Shown: piece after piece, positions 10,175 to 17,220 of the stretch
Layout of the letters: every line of letters begins with the position of its first letter
Position numbering within the stretch: position 1 is the stretch's first letter
NCBI GenBank assembly: GCA_910587715.1
Contig: CAJUMV010000058.1
Coordinates: 1 to 17,997 of the forward strand
Length of the DNA stretch: 17,997 bases
Reading direction: 5' to 3'
Source: an uncultured Lachnospiraceae bacterium
Lineage (GTDB): Bacteria; Bacillota; Clostridia; Lachnospirales; Lachnospiraceae
Notes under the pieces: model-generated
What the model was told of the DNA's origin: nothing
Seen by the model: the letters and a program-made list of their open reading frames with translations, nothing else
Databases searched by the model: none
Program-made: the position numbers and the translations under genes

Positions 10175-11797
10175 GTGGCTGAGGTGAATCTGTCATCGGA
10201 ACAGCTCAATAAACTGAAAGCGGCAATGGCGAGAGCGAAGGGTCTGGACCCTCAGGCAGCGCTGCAGCAGGCGGCACCGGCACAGCCGAAAGCGCCTGCA
10301 GGAGAAGCGCAGGCGGCACCGGCACAGCCGAAAGCGCCTGCAGGAGAAGCGCAGGCGGCAACCGAAACGGCGGCACAAACCGCTGTGGCGGTTGAGGAGA
10401 GAACGCCGCCCACAGAGTCGAATCTGGCGGAAGGCACTTATCTGCGGGTAGACGAGGACGAGATGGCGGCGTGGCTTTACCTCGCACCACCGGAAGAGGG
10501 ACAGACGTACGCGAAGCGTGATCTGGAGAACTATCTGGAACTAAACGGTGTGATCAAGGGCTACCACAGCTCCAATCTGTCCGCCATGGTTAAGAAAAAA
10601 GTGTACGACAGGGAGATTCTCGTTGCCAGGGGCGCGGAGGTCAAGCCCGGAACGGACGGCTATTTTGAATACCTTTTTGCGCCGGAAGAACATGTCGGTC
10701 CCAAGGTGAACGAAGACGGTTCGGTGGATTATTCCAGCATGAGCGCCCTGCAGAATGTGCATAAGGGCGATAAGGTGGCGGTTTATCACTATGCGGTACA
10801 GGGTGTGGACGGCTATACGGTTGTGGGCGGGGAGATGAAAGCGGCTCCCGTGAGAGACTTGCCGCCCATGAGAGGAAAGGGCATTACGAGAGAAAACGGC
10901 GTTTACTATGCCCAGAGTGACGGGAAGATTGAGGTCAAGGACGGCAAGATTGATATCCAGAACGTGCACGAGATTATGGGCGATGTGGATGCGATCATCG
11001 GGAAGATTGAGTTTTTCGGGGATATTATTATCAACGGCAATGTGGAAGGCGGCATCGTCATCCGTGCCGGACGAAATATAGAGGTTCACGGAACGACAGG
11101 CGCGGCGGCTCTGTTTGCCGGCGGCGATGTGATGCTTACAAGGGGCATTCAGGGCGGCGGCAAGATATCCGCCAGAGGAAATGTCTTTGCGGAATTTATC
11201 GAGAACACCACGGTGGACGCGGGCGGTCTCGTGCAGGCGAACGTGATCCTGAACGCCAAAGTGACGGCGAAGAATAAGGTGATTACCACGGGCAAGAGGG
11301 GAGCCATTATCGGCGGCTACACCCACGCGCTTAAGAGCATTGAAGCGATGACGGCAGGAAACGACGTAGAGCTTAAGACGGTTCTGCACTGCGGCTACCA
11401 GCCGGAGTCTTTTGATAAACTTCTGGAAGCGAGACGCAGGGAAGCGGAGATTAAGGAGAAGCTTTCCAAGCTGGTGGATACCATGACGGAAGCGCTGCGC
11501 GAAAAGCGTATGCGGGGGGCGAGTACGTCAAAGAACACGGAAGCAAGCCTTCTGGAGTGGAACCATTTGAAGGATGAGTATTTTGCACAGCTCGACAAGA
11601 TAGGTCATGAGCGGGAAGAACTGGAGACGACCATGGAGGAGGGCAGGGATTCCTACATCAAGGTGGACGGCAATATCTACCGCAATGTGGTGGTAGGCAT
11701 CAATGGCGAGCAGATGACCCTCGACCGCAATACCTGCTTTATGCGGTATGCCGCCGAGAAGGGCGTGATCGAGGGAACGGTGATTGTGCATAACTGA
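10175..11797 (+). CDS. FapA family (DUF342) beta-helix protein
   Basis: Function unknown; FapA/DUF342 proteins are widespread in Firmicutes and other bacteria, with suggested roles near cell-surface or polar structures that are not settled. GTG at 10175 was chosen because AGGAGG (10161-10166) sits 8 bases before it; the in-frame GTG at 10166 overlaps that site. The N-terminus has a short helix, then an Ala/Pro/Gln linker (about 30-80) containing an exact 14-residue tandem duplication (residues 33-46 and 47-60). A DUF342 N-terminal domain follows. Repeated Gly-rich short strands (about 265-410; e.g. GDIIINGNVEGGIVIRAGRNI) form the predicted right-handed beta-helix. A coiled-coil insertion (about 415-480) and a short strand-rich tail complete it. 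No signal peptide or membrane helix is seen, so it is probably cytoplasmic. It lies between valS and folC, 27 bases ahead of folC, likely in one operon. Confidence 0.9.
   Translation: MAEVNLSSEQLNKLKAAMARAKGLDPQAALQQAAPAQPKAPAGEAQAAPAQPKAPAGEAQAATETAAQTAVAVEERTPPTESNLAEGTYLRVDEDEMAAWLYLAPPEEGQTYAKRDLENYLELNGVIKGYHSSNLSAMVKKKVYDREILVARGAEVKPGTDGYFEYLFAPEEHVGPKVNEDGSVDYSSMSALQNVHKGDKVAVYHYAVQGVDGYTVVGGEMKAAPVRDLPPMRGKGITRENGVYYAQSDGKIEVKDGKIDIQNVHEIMGDVDAIIGKIEFFGDIIINGNVEGGIVIRAGRNIEVHGTTGAAALFAGGDVMLTRGIQGGGKISARGNVFAEFIENTTVDAGGLVQANVILNAKVTAKNKVITTGKRGAIIGGYTHALKSIEAMTAGNDVELKTVLHCGYQPESFDKLLEARRREAEIKEKLSKLVDTMTEALREKRMRGASTSKNTEASLLEWNHLKDEYFAQLDKIGHEREELETTMEEGRDSYIKVDGNIYRNVVVGINGEQMTLDRNTCFMRYAAEKGVIEGTVIVHN
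10271..10354 (+). repeat. Exact tandem duplication of 42 bases inside the FapA-family gene
   Basis: Two head-to-tail copies, 10271-10312 and 10313-10354, are identical at all 42 positions. Each encodes AAPAQPKAPAGEAQ in the flexible linker. As 42 is a multiple of three, copy-number change would keep the frame. Identity at silent sites indicates a recent duplication. Confidence 0.97.
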
Positions 11798-11824
11798 TTC
11801 GGAAAAAGAATCCTGGAGACAAAT

Positions 11825-13132
11825 ATGGAAGAAACCTTTGAGACTTACGGGGCGGCGGTGAATTATATCAACGCCACCCCTAAATTTACGACAAAAAACA
11901 GCAGGGAGGATACGGCGCGTTTCTGGGAGTATCTGGGATCGCCGTCAAAGAACAGGAAAATCCTACACATAGCAGGCACAAACGGAAAAGGCTCCGTTTG
12001 TGCTTATTTGTGCGCCGTGCTGCGAAAGGCGGGCATTTCCTGCGGGATGTTCACGTCCCCCCATCTTGTGAGCATGAGGGAGCGGTTTGTGATAAACGGG
12101 GAGATGGTGTCCGAAGCGGAATTTTTGGAGGCGTTTCTCGTGGTGATGGGGGAGGTGAAGCGTCTGGCATCCACTTATCACCCCACTTTTTTTGAGCTGC
12201 TGTTTTTTATGGCAATGGTGCTCTTTGAGAAACACGACGTGGAGTATGTGGTTTTGGAGACGGGGCTCGGCGGCAGGCTTGACGCCACCAATGTGGTGGA
12301 GGACAAGAAGCTGTGCATTTTGACGTCTATCGGCTACGACCATATGGAGTACCTTGGGGAATCCCTGCCGCAGATCGCAGGGGAAAAGGCGGGAATCCTG
12401 CGTCCCGGTGTGCCTGTGGTATATCCGCAGGGGCAGGAGGATGTGGACCGCGTCATAGAGGAATATGCAAAAAAAATCGGGGCAAAAACTTTTCCGGTAG
12501 GGAAAGCTGCGATAAAAGAAATAAATATCGGGCATAAAACGATTGATTTTTCTCTTCATTTACACTATTATGATTATATTGGTTTTACTGTGTCCACTTC
12601 TGCACTTTATCAGGTGGAGAACGCAGCGCTTGCGGCAAGCGCCATAGCGCGTCTGGAGGATGAGCGGATTACGGTGTCCTCCTTACGAGACGGCATTAGG
12701 GAAATGGTCTGGGAGGGCAGAATGGAGGAGATCCTGCCATCGATCTATCTGGACGGCGCGCACAATGTGGATGGCATCCGTGCTTTTTTGGAGACGGTAA
12801 AACGGCATTCCTGTACCGGCAGACGGATTCTTCTCTACTCTACGGTGCGGGACAAGCAGTACGAGCGGACAGCGGCGCTGCTTGCGCAGGCGGCTCTTTT
12901 TGACGAGATATGGCTTGTGCCCATGCAGGGAGAACGGGCGCTGCCGCTTGCAAAACTTACGGATACTTTCGGACAATATACCGGATTTGACAAAAAAGCA
13001 TATGAGACGCTGGACATGGCGTTTTCCGAGCTGCTTACACAAAAAAATGACGGGGATAAGGTGTATATTGTCGGTTCATTATATTTGGCGGGCGAGGTAA
13101 AAGCCCTTTTGAGGAGATTTGGCAATGATTAA
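11825..13132 (+). CDS. folC: Folylpolyglutamate synthase / dihydrofolate synthase
   Basis: Mur-ligase-type ATP-dependent enzyme that adds glutamate to folates, and in many bacteria also to dihydropteroate. Visible signatures: P-loop GTNGKGS at 51-57 in HIAGTNGKGSVCAYL, the folate-loop region FTSPHLVSMRERF (about 76-88), ETGLGGRLDATN at 145-156, LTSIGYDH at 166-173, EKAGI at 187-191, and YLDGAHNVDG at the start of the C-terminal domain. Length 435 is typical. ATG at 11825 follows TGGAGA. Adjacency of valS and folC is known in Firmicutes such as Bacillus subtilis; here a FapA-family gene lies between. The 3' end overlaps the start of a 48-codon gene. Whether it is mono- or bifunctional cannot be read from the sequence. 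Confidence 0.96.
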   Translation: MEETFETYGAAVNYINATPKFTTKNSREDTARFWEYLGSPSKNRKILHIAGTNGKGSVCAYLCAVLRKAGISCGMFTSPHLVSMRERFVINGEMVSEAEFLEAFLVVMGEVKRLASTYHPTFFELLFFMAMVLFEKHDVEYVVLETGLGGRLDATNVVEDKKLCILTSIGYDHMEYLGESLPQIAGEKAGILRPGVPVVYPQGQEDVDRVIEEYAKKIGAKTFPVGKAAIKEINIGHKTIDFSLHLHYYDYIGFTVSTSALYQVENAALAASAIARLEDERITVSSLRDGIREMVWEGRMEEILPSIYLDGAHNVDGIRAFLETVKRHSCTGRRILLYSTVRDKQYERTAALLAQAALFDEIWLVPMQGERALPLAKLTDTFGQYTGFDKKAYETLDMAFSELLTQKNDGDKVYIVGSLYLAGEVKALLRRFGND

Positions 13133-13271
13133 TTTTGAAGAGGAACTGAAAAAGTTCCACCCCAGTCTGGAAGTGGAGGACGCGGAGGAAGCGATTTACA
13201 ATCAGGATCTGACGGATATGGCGGATCTGATGGTGAAGATCGTGAAGGAATCGAAGAAAGCAGAAGAATAG
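13125..13271 (+). CDS. Small acidic hypothetical protein (48 aa) overlapping folC
   Basis: Short gene starting with ATG at 13125, overlapping the last 8 bases of folC (stop 13130-13132), with GAGGAG about 8 bases upstream inside folC. The product is MINFEEELKKFHPSLEVEDA through KIVKESKKAEE. It is highly charged, mostly acidic, with a likely amphipathic helix in the second half, no cysteines and no membrane segment. Overlap and a good ribosome binding site point to translational coupling with folC, and the next gene starts 13 bases after its stop. I do not recognise a characterised family. The coding call rests on start, spacing and clean fit in the operon. Confidence 0.72.
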   Translation: MINFEEELKKFHPSLEVEDAEEAIYNQDLTDMADLMVKIVKESKKAEE

Positions 13272-13284
13272 GGGATTGGCATAG

Positions 13285-14703
13285 ATGATTTGTTATCAGT
13301 GTGGCTGTACGCTGTCTGAACATGATTTTTGCACGAACTGCGGTGCCGATGTAGCCCTTTATAAGAGAATCATATATATATCCAACCGTTTCTATAATGA
13401 CGGACTGGAGCGGGCAAGCGTCAGAGATTTGACGGGTGCGATTACAAGTTTGCGGCAGAGCCTTAAATTTGACAAGAATAACGTGGAAGCGAGAAACCTT
13501 CTCGGTCTGGTTTATTTTGAGACCGGCGAAGTGGTGGCGGCATTAAGCGAGTGGGTTATCAGCAAAAACTTACGTCCGAAGAAAAATATTGCGGACGATT
13601 ATATCAACATGATCCAGACAAACCAGAATCGTCTGGACACCATCAATCAGACCATTAAGAAATATAATCAGGCGCTCACTTACTGCAACCAGGACAGTCT
13701 GGATCTGGCGGTGATCCAGTTAAAGAAGGTGCTGTCCTTAAATCCGAAATTTATCCGCGCGCATCAGCTTCTCGCGCTTTTGTATATCAACAGCGAGGAG
13801 TGGGAGCGTGCCAAGAGAGAGCTGACCAAGTGTCTGGAGATTGACACGAACAATACGGCAACGCTCCGTTATCTGAAGGAAGTGGACGAGATGCTGCTTC
13901 CCGAGGAGGGCGTAAAAAATTCTTCGAAGAAAAAGAAGGAGGAGGTTGTCAAGTATCAGAGCGGCAATGAGACGATCATCCAGCCTGTCAATATGAAGGA
14001 GGGCAAGGGCGTTACCTCTTTGCTCAATCTGGGAATCGGACTCGCCATCGGTATTGCCATCGCTTTCTTCCTGATTCTGCCGGCAAGAATACAGTCCGCA
14101 AGAGCGACCCTTGACGAAGATTTGCGCAAGGTCAGCGAGCAGTCCGACGCAAAGACGGCTACCATAGACGAGCTGCAGCAGCAGCTGGAAGAACTGCAGC
14201 AGCAGAATGAGACGCTGCAGCAGGATCTGACGGCGTACATGGGACAGGACGGGACACTCCAGTCGGTGGAAAGTCTGATGAAAGCGGCGGGTGCGTATCT
14301 GACGAATCCCGAGGACGTTACTGTGGTGGCGGATTATCTGACGGAGATAGAGGAAGCGCGCGCGCAGGAAGAAGAGGCGGAAAGCTCAGAAGCTTTCGAC
14401 ACCCTGTACAATACGCTTTTGGCGCTGATCGGACCGCAGATTGCGGAGTCATATGACGAGGACGGTCATGCGGCGTTCTGGGCGGGAAATTATGCCGACG
14501 CCATTCCGAATCTGGAGAAAGCGTTCCAGTATGACGCCACCAACGGACAGGCGCTCTTTGATCTGGCAAATTCCTACTATCGTATGGGTGAAATGGCGAA
14601 AGCGCGGGAGATTTACCAGCAGGTGATCGAGCTGTTCCCCAATACGGAGAAGGCAGATAAATCAAAGGATACGCTGGCGCAGATAGAGGGCGCACAGGAA
14701 TAA
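13285..14703 (+). CDS. Zinc-ribbon, TPR, single-membrane-helix, coiled-coil, TPR protein
   Basis: Membrane-anchored scaffold-like protein of unknown role (472 residues). Domain order: N-terminal zinc ribbon with Cys3, Cys6, Cys16 and Cys19; cytoplasmic TPR repeats (about 30-200, e.g. GAITSLRQSLKFDKNNVEAR and LDLAVIQLKKVLSLNP); a Lys/Glu-rich linker; one membrane helix (about 246-266, LNLGIGLAIGIAIAFFLIL); a Gln-rich coiled coil (about 275-316); and a second TPR block (about 400-470, HAAFWAGNYADAIPNLEKAF and NSYYRMGEMAKAREIYQQVI). The charge pattern (KKKKEE before the helix) favours the zinc-ribbon side in the cytoplasm and the coiled coil outside, by the positive-inside rule. ATG at 13285 has AGGGG about 11 bases upstream, slightly long. 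It is the last gene before a strong terminator, just ahead of spoIIA. A link to sporulation is only positional. Confidence 0.85.
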   Translation: MICYQCGCTLSEHDFCTNCGADVALYKRIIYISNRFYNDGLERASVRDLTGAITSLRQSLKFDKNNVEARNLLGLVYFETGEVVAALSEWVISKNLRPKKNIADDYINMIQTNQNRLDTINQTIKKYNQALTYCNQDSLDLAVIQLKKVLSLNPKFIRAHQLLALLYINSEEWERAKRELTKCLEIDTNNTATLRYLKEVDEMLLPEEGVKNSSKKKKEEVVKYQSGNETIIQPVNMKEGKGVTSLLNLGIGLAIGIAIAFFLILPARIQSARATLDEDLRKVSEQSDAKTATIDELQQQLEELQQQNETLQQDLTAYMGQDGTLQSVESLMKAAGAYLTNPEDVTVVADYLTEIEEARAQEEEAESSEAFDTLYNTLLALIGPQIAESYDEDGHAAFWAGNYADAIPNLEKAFQYDATNGQALFDLANSYYRMGEMAKAREIYQQVIELFPNTEKADKSKDTLAQIEGAQE

Positions 14704-14752
14704 GGCGCGGGAGCCGCTGCATACCAAAGAAAAAAGAATAGATAAGACGCGA

Positions 14753-14787
14753 AAGAGAATGTGATGAATAGTCATGTTCTCTTTTTT
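14753..14787 (+). terminator. Intrinsic terminator after the TPR gene
   Basis: AAGAGAATGTGA (14753-14764) pairs with TCATGTTCTCTT (14772-14783) to form a 12-pair stem including two G-T wobbles around a 7-base loop. The T run extends to 14787. It separates the folC/TPR operon from spoIIA. Confidence 0.9.
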
Positions 14788-14825
14788 GCGCGCATAAGCA
14801 GAGTCAGAAGGAGGGTTTACATAAT

Positions 14826-15137
14826 ATGGATGAAGATTACAAGGTGATTGACAATTATCTAATGATAAGGATGCCGGAAGAGATTGACCATCATCAATCG
14901 GTTGACATAAGTAAGAGGGCAGACAGGTATATTGTCTCAAAGCAGGTGGGGAATGTGGTGTTTGATTTTGAGAGGACAACCTTTATGGACAGCTCGGGGG
15001 TGGGGATTATTCTGGGACGTTACAAGAAGATTTCCTGTTTCGGCGGAAAGGTGTACGCGGTGAATGTGGGCAGCAGAATCAGGCGGCTGCTTCTGTTGTC
15101 GGGGCTGGAAAATATTGTGGAGCTGGTGGAAAACTAA
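14826..15137 (+). CDS. spoIIAA: Anti-sigma-F factor antagonist SpoIIAA
   Basis: STAS-domain protein that, when unphosphorylated, binds SpoIIAB and frees sigma-F in the forespore. The conserved DSSG is at residues 55-58; Ser57 corresponds to the serine phosphorylated by SpoIIAB in Bacillus subtilis (Ser58) and dephosphorylated by SpoIIE. The protein is 103 residues against 117 in B. subtilis, the difference being mainly at the termini. AGGAGGG lies 10 bases before the ATG. First gene of a three-gene operon in the standard order. No convincing sigma-H promoter was found upstream; a weak candidate overlaps the preceding terminator. Confidence 0.95.
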   Translation: MDEDYKVIDNYLMIRMPEEIDHHQSVDISKRADRYIVSKQVGNVVFDFERTTFMDSSGVGIILGRYKKISCFGGKVYAVNVGSRIRRLLLLSGLENIVELVEN

Positions 15138-15217
15138 AAGCTTTCACGGAGGGGGTTGTGTCTGCGCATGGTCTGGCGCAAACATGAAATAAGAAAAGGG
15201 TGAAGAAGGAGGAAGAT

Positions 15218-15706
15218 ATGATAGAGGTTACAGAGAAAAAGGATTACAGGCTGGTGACCAATGAGATGCGTCTGGAGTTTGCGGCAGTGTCGGATAATGA
15301 AGCCTTTGCGAGAATGGCGGTGGCGGCGTTTATCGCCCCCTTAAATCCCACGCTGGAGGAGCTTTCCGACGTGAAGACGGCGGTATCCGAGGCGGTTACC
15401 AACGCAATTATCCACGGTTACGAAAACAAAGGGCGTGTGACGGACAGGGTGCAGATGAACTGTGAGCTGCAGGGCAGCATTCTGGAGGTGGAAATCGTTG
15501 ACCGGGGCGTGGGAATGGAGGATGTGAACCGCGCTATGGAGCCGCTTTTTACTACCAGACCGGAGTGGGAGCGTTCCGGTATGGGCTTTGCCTTTATGGA
15601 GGCTTTTATGGACGAGCTGGAAGTATTTTCGGAGCCGTCTATGGGGACGACGGTGCGCATGTATAAAAAGATCGGGCTTGGCGGCTGGATCGTAGATGAG
15701 GAGTAG
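15218..15706 (+). CDS. spoIIAB: Anti-sigma-F factor and serine kinase SpoIIAB
   Basis: GHKL-fold kinase that holds sigma-F inactive and phosphorylates SpoIIAA. N box EAVTNAIIHGYE (58-69), G1 DRGVGM (95-100), PLFTTRPEWERSGMGF (109-124) with the G2 region, and GTT (143-145) match SpoIIAB throughout. ATG at 15218 was chosen: AAGGAGG at 15206-15212 sits 5 bases upstream, whereas the in-frame GTG at 15200 lies upstream of that site. Even so, the protein (162 residues) has about 15 residues before the NEMRLEF block, where the B. subtilis protein (146) nearly begins. An 80-base gap separates it from spoIIAA; sigF starts 3 bases after its stop. Confidence 0.96.
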   Translation: MIEVTEKKDYRLVTNEMRLEFAAVSDNEAFARMAVAAFIAPLNPTLEELSDVKTAVSEAVTNAIIHGYENKGRVTDRVQMNCELQGSILEVEIVDRGVGMEDVNRAMEPLFTTRPEWERSGMGFAFMEAFMDELEVFSEPSMGTTVRMYKKIGLGGWIVDEE

Positions 15707-15709
15707 CCT

Positions 15710-16465
15710 ATGGAGGAAACTGCCGTATTAATCGAACGATCACAGGCAGGAGATAAAGCGGCGAGAGAGGTACTGATAGAGGAGAATCTGGGGCTGGTGC
15801 GGCATATTGTCAAGCGTTTTACCGGCAGGGGGTATGACGCGGAGGACTTGTTTCAAATCGGCTGTATTGGACTCATTAAGGCAATCGACAAATTTGACTT
15901 GCAGTTCGGGGTGCGTTTTTCCACCTATGCCGTACCGATGATTCAGGGGGAGATTAAGCGGTTTCTGCGGGACGACGGCATGGTGAAGGTGAGCCGCACT
16001 TTGAAGGAAAACGGCTGGAAGATCAAGCAGGCAGCGGAGCGGCTGTCCCAGCTTTACGGCAGGGACGCGACGCTGCAGGAGCTGTCTGCAGAGACGGAAC
16101 TTTCCATAGAAGATATCGTGATGGCGCTGGATGCCAACGTGGAGGTGGAGTCCATCTACAAGTCTGTCTATCAGTCCGACGGCAACGAGATTTACCTTGT
16201 AGATCAGGTGGTGGGGGACGGCGTGGGCTGCACGGCGGGACTGAACCGGGCGAGCGAGGATGTGGAAAAGGAAAAAATTTTGAACCACATGCTTTTAGAA
16301 CAGCTTATGGGGACACTCTCGGAGACGGAGAGGCAGCTCATCCGGATGCGCTATTTTCAGGACAAGACGCAGGTGGAGGTGGCGAAGAGCCTCGGCATCA
16401 GCCAGGTGCAGGTCAGCCGGATGGAGAAGCGGATTTTGCTGCGGATGAGGAGAGAGGTGGGGTGA
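15710..16465 (+). CDS. sigF: RNA polymerase sigma-F factor, forespore-specific
   Basis: Sigma-70 family factor (251 residues) that directs the first forespore-specific transcription after asymmetric division. Region 2 reads DLFQIGCIGLIKAIDKFDL and VRFSTYAVPMIQGEIKRFLRDDG. It is followed by VKVSRTLKE, typical of the sigma-F/sigma-G/sigma-B group. Region 4 contains the helix-turn-helix QVEVAKSLGISQVQVSRMEK. Identity as sigma-F rather than sigma-G or sigma-B comes from its position directly after spoIIAA and spoIIAB. ATG at 15710 lies 3 bases past the spoIIAB stop, with GAGGAG inside spoIIAB, so translation is probably coupled. No terminator is evident after it. Confidence 0.96.
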   Translation: MEETAVLIERSQAGDKAAREVLIEENLGLVRHIVKRFTGRGYDAEDLFQIGCIGLIKAIDKFDLQFGVRFSTYAVPMIQGEIKRFLRDDGMVKVSRTLKENGWKIKQAAERLSQLYGRDATLQELSAETELSIEDIVMALDANVEVESIYKSVYQSDGNEIYLVDQVVGDGVGCTAGLNRASEDVEKEKILNHMLLEQLMGTLSETERQLIRMRYFQDKTQVEVAKSLGISQVQVSRMEKRILLRMRREVG

Positions 16466-16472
16466 AAGTGAA

Positions 16473-16501
16473 TTGCCATTTCCAGTCTCCTATGGTAGAG
16501 T
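16473..16501 (+). promoter_or_regulatory. Weak candidate promoter ahead of the AAA-ATPase remnant
   Basis: TTGCCA (16473-16478), 17-base spacer and TAGAGT (16496-16501) lie just before the ATG at 16510. The -10 match is only 4 of 6 and there is almost no room for a leader with a ribosome binding site, so this may be chance. Confidence 0.25.
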
Positions 16502-16509
16502 ATAAATAA

Positions 16510-16782
16510 ATGAAAATACCGTTAAGGGAAAGGCAGTCCGGCATGACATTTAAGGTTGGTGTAGGAAAATCAGACTTTGAAGCTCTGCGTAAATCCAATA
16601 ATTATTATGTAGATAAAACGGATATCATGTATGAGCTTGTAGAAGAGACGGACAATCAGGTCACGTTGTTTACAAGACCGCGGAGATTTGGCAAGATTCT
16701 GATGATGAGTATGCTCTCAAATTTTTTCAGTATAAGAAAAGACAGTAAAAGTATATTTGAGGGTCTTAAGATTTATTATTGA
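16510..16782 (+). pseudogene. N-terminal remnant of an AAA-ATPase-like / PD-(D/E)XK family gene
   Basis: Ninety residues match the start of the AAA-ATPase_like family (full length around 500-580 residues, with a C-terminal nuclease-like domain). Recognisable are the VGKSDFEALRKSNNYYVDKT block, the TLFTRPRRFGK P-loop block and the MLSNFFSIRKD helix. The P-loop reads GKIL instead of the usual GKTL, losing the magnesium-coordinating Thr, so even this part should not bind ATP normally. The frame stops at 16780-16782 immediately after FEGLKIYY, where the intact family continues for hundreds of residues. Ribosome binding at 16510 is poor. The family is common in gut Clostridia and Bacteroidetes, often in multiple copies, with unsettled function. 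Confidence 0.8.
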
Positions 16783-16924
16783 AGCCAAGAGATCAAAAAG
16801 GGAGGTTGATATGGATAAAGACTGTGAGGCGGCAATCGCCCAGATTGTGTCAGAGAGATATGTGGAGGGGCTTTATGGATATACACAGATTTTTTGTTAT
16901 GGGATTTCCTTTTTCCAGAGATAG
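16769..16924 (+). pseudogene. C-terminal remnant of the same AAA-ATPase-like / nuclease family
   Basis: In another frame from the preceding fragment, codons from about 16769 read RFIIEAKRSKREVDMDKDC, then AAIAQIVSERYVEGL, then YTQIFCYGISFFQR, ending at TAG 16922-16924. This matches the C-terminal PD-(D/E)XK-like part of the same family, with its IIExK strand, AxxQI helix, Y residue and YGIxF strand. It follows the N-terminal fragment with no middle at all, consistent with one internal deletion that removed several hundred codons and broke the frame. An AGGGAGG sits before an internal ATG at 16811, but a 37-residue product from it is unlikely to be functional. Confidence 0.7.
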
Positions 16925-17091
16925 AATGTCCGGCAATGAAGTTTGAACATGGAATATCAGATTTTGTAATAGGCGGGGTAGGGATATCATCCGATAAAAT
17001 ATGTTTAAATTATGATCGGAGAGGGAACATTCTGATTGGAATGGATGTTTTAGAAAATTGGGATATACATATTGGTTGGCATTGGGCTTAG
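16894..17091 (+). pseudogene. C-terminal fragment resembling a retropepsin-like aspartic protease
   Basis: In yet another frame, from about 16919 the sequence encodes ECPAMKFEHGISDFVIGG, then SSDKICLNYDRRGN and ILIGMDVLENWDIHIG. The ILIGMDVL strand and the order of blocks resemble the C-terminal half of small bacterial retropepsin-like proteins. The N-terminal half with the catalytic DTG/DSG motif is missing; its place is taken by the nuclease-family remnant, so this is a second junction. The first ATG in frame (16894) lies within that remnant. Family call is by eye and moderate. Confidence 0.5.
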
Positions 17092-17119
17092 TCCTGCCGC
17101 TTAGGTGGTGAATTCCGCA

Positions 17120-17148
17120 TTGAAAACAGCCTCGAGATATGGTACAGT
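17120..17148 (+). promoter_or_regulatory. Sigma-A-type promoter for pyrE
   Basis: TTGAAA (17120-17125; 5 of 6), 17-base spacer, TACAGT (17143-17148; 4 of 6). Predicted start near 17155 gives a leader of about 65 bases. The leader has a small hairpin (GAGAT/ATCTC, about 17160-17177) and no recognisable PyrR-binding motif or attenuator. Confidence 0.6.
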
Positions 17149-17220
17149 GGGTTGTGTGAGAGATATTTCCAAATCTCAAACATAACGCGAGTGTCAGCAG
17201 AGGAAGATGAGGATAAGACA

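Noticed and set aside
10271..10354. Tandem repeat as a CRISPR-like array
   Set aside because: Only two directly adjacent copies, no spacers, and they encode a protein linker.
14735..14762. Sigma-H promoter for spoIIA (AAAAGAATA with AGAGAATGT)
   Set aside because: Mismatches in both boxes, and transcription would start inside the terminator hairpin of the preceding operon.
15138..15217. Hairpin TGCGC/GCGCA between spoIIAA and spoIIAB as a terminator
   Set aside because: Five-base stem with no T run; it would also split an operon that is normally co-transcribed.
17152..17220. Upstream start for pyrE adding 23 residues
   Set aside because: It coincides with the predicted transcription start and encodes residues unlike PyrE; ATG 17221 has a purine-rich ribosome binding site (GAGGA) upstream.
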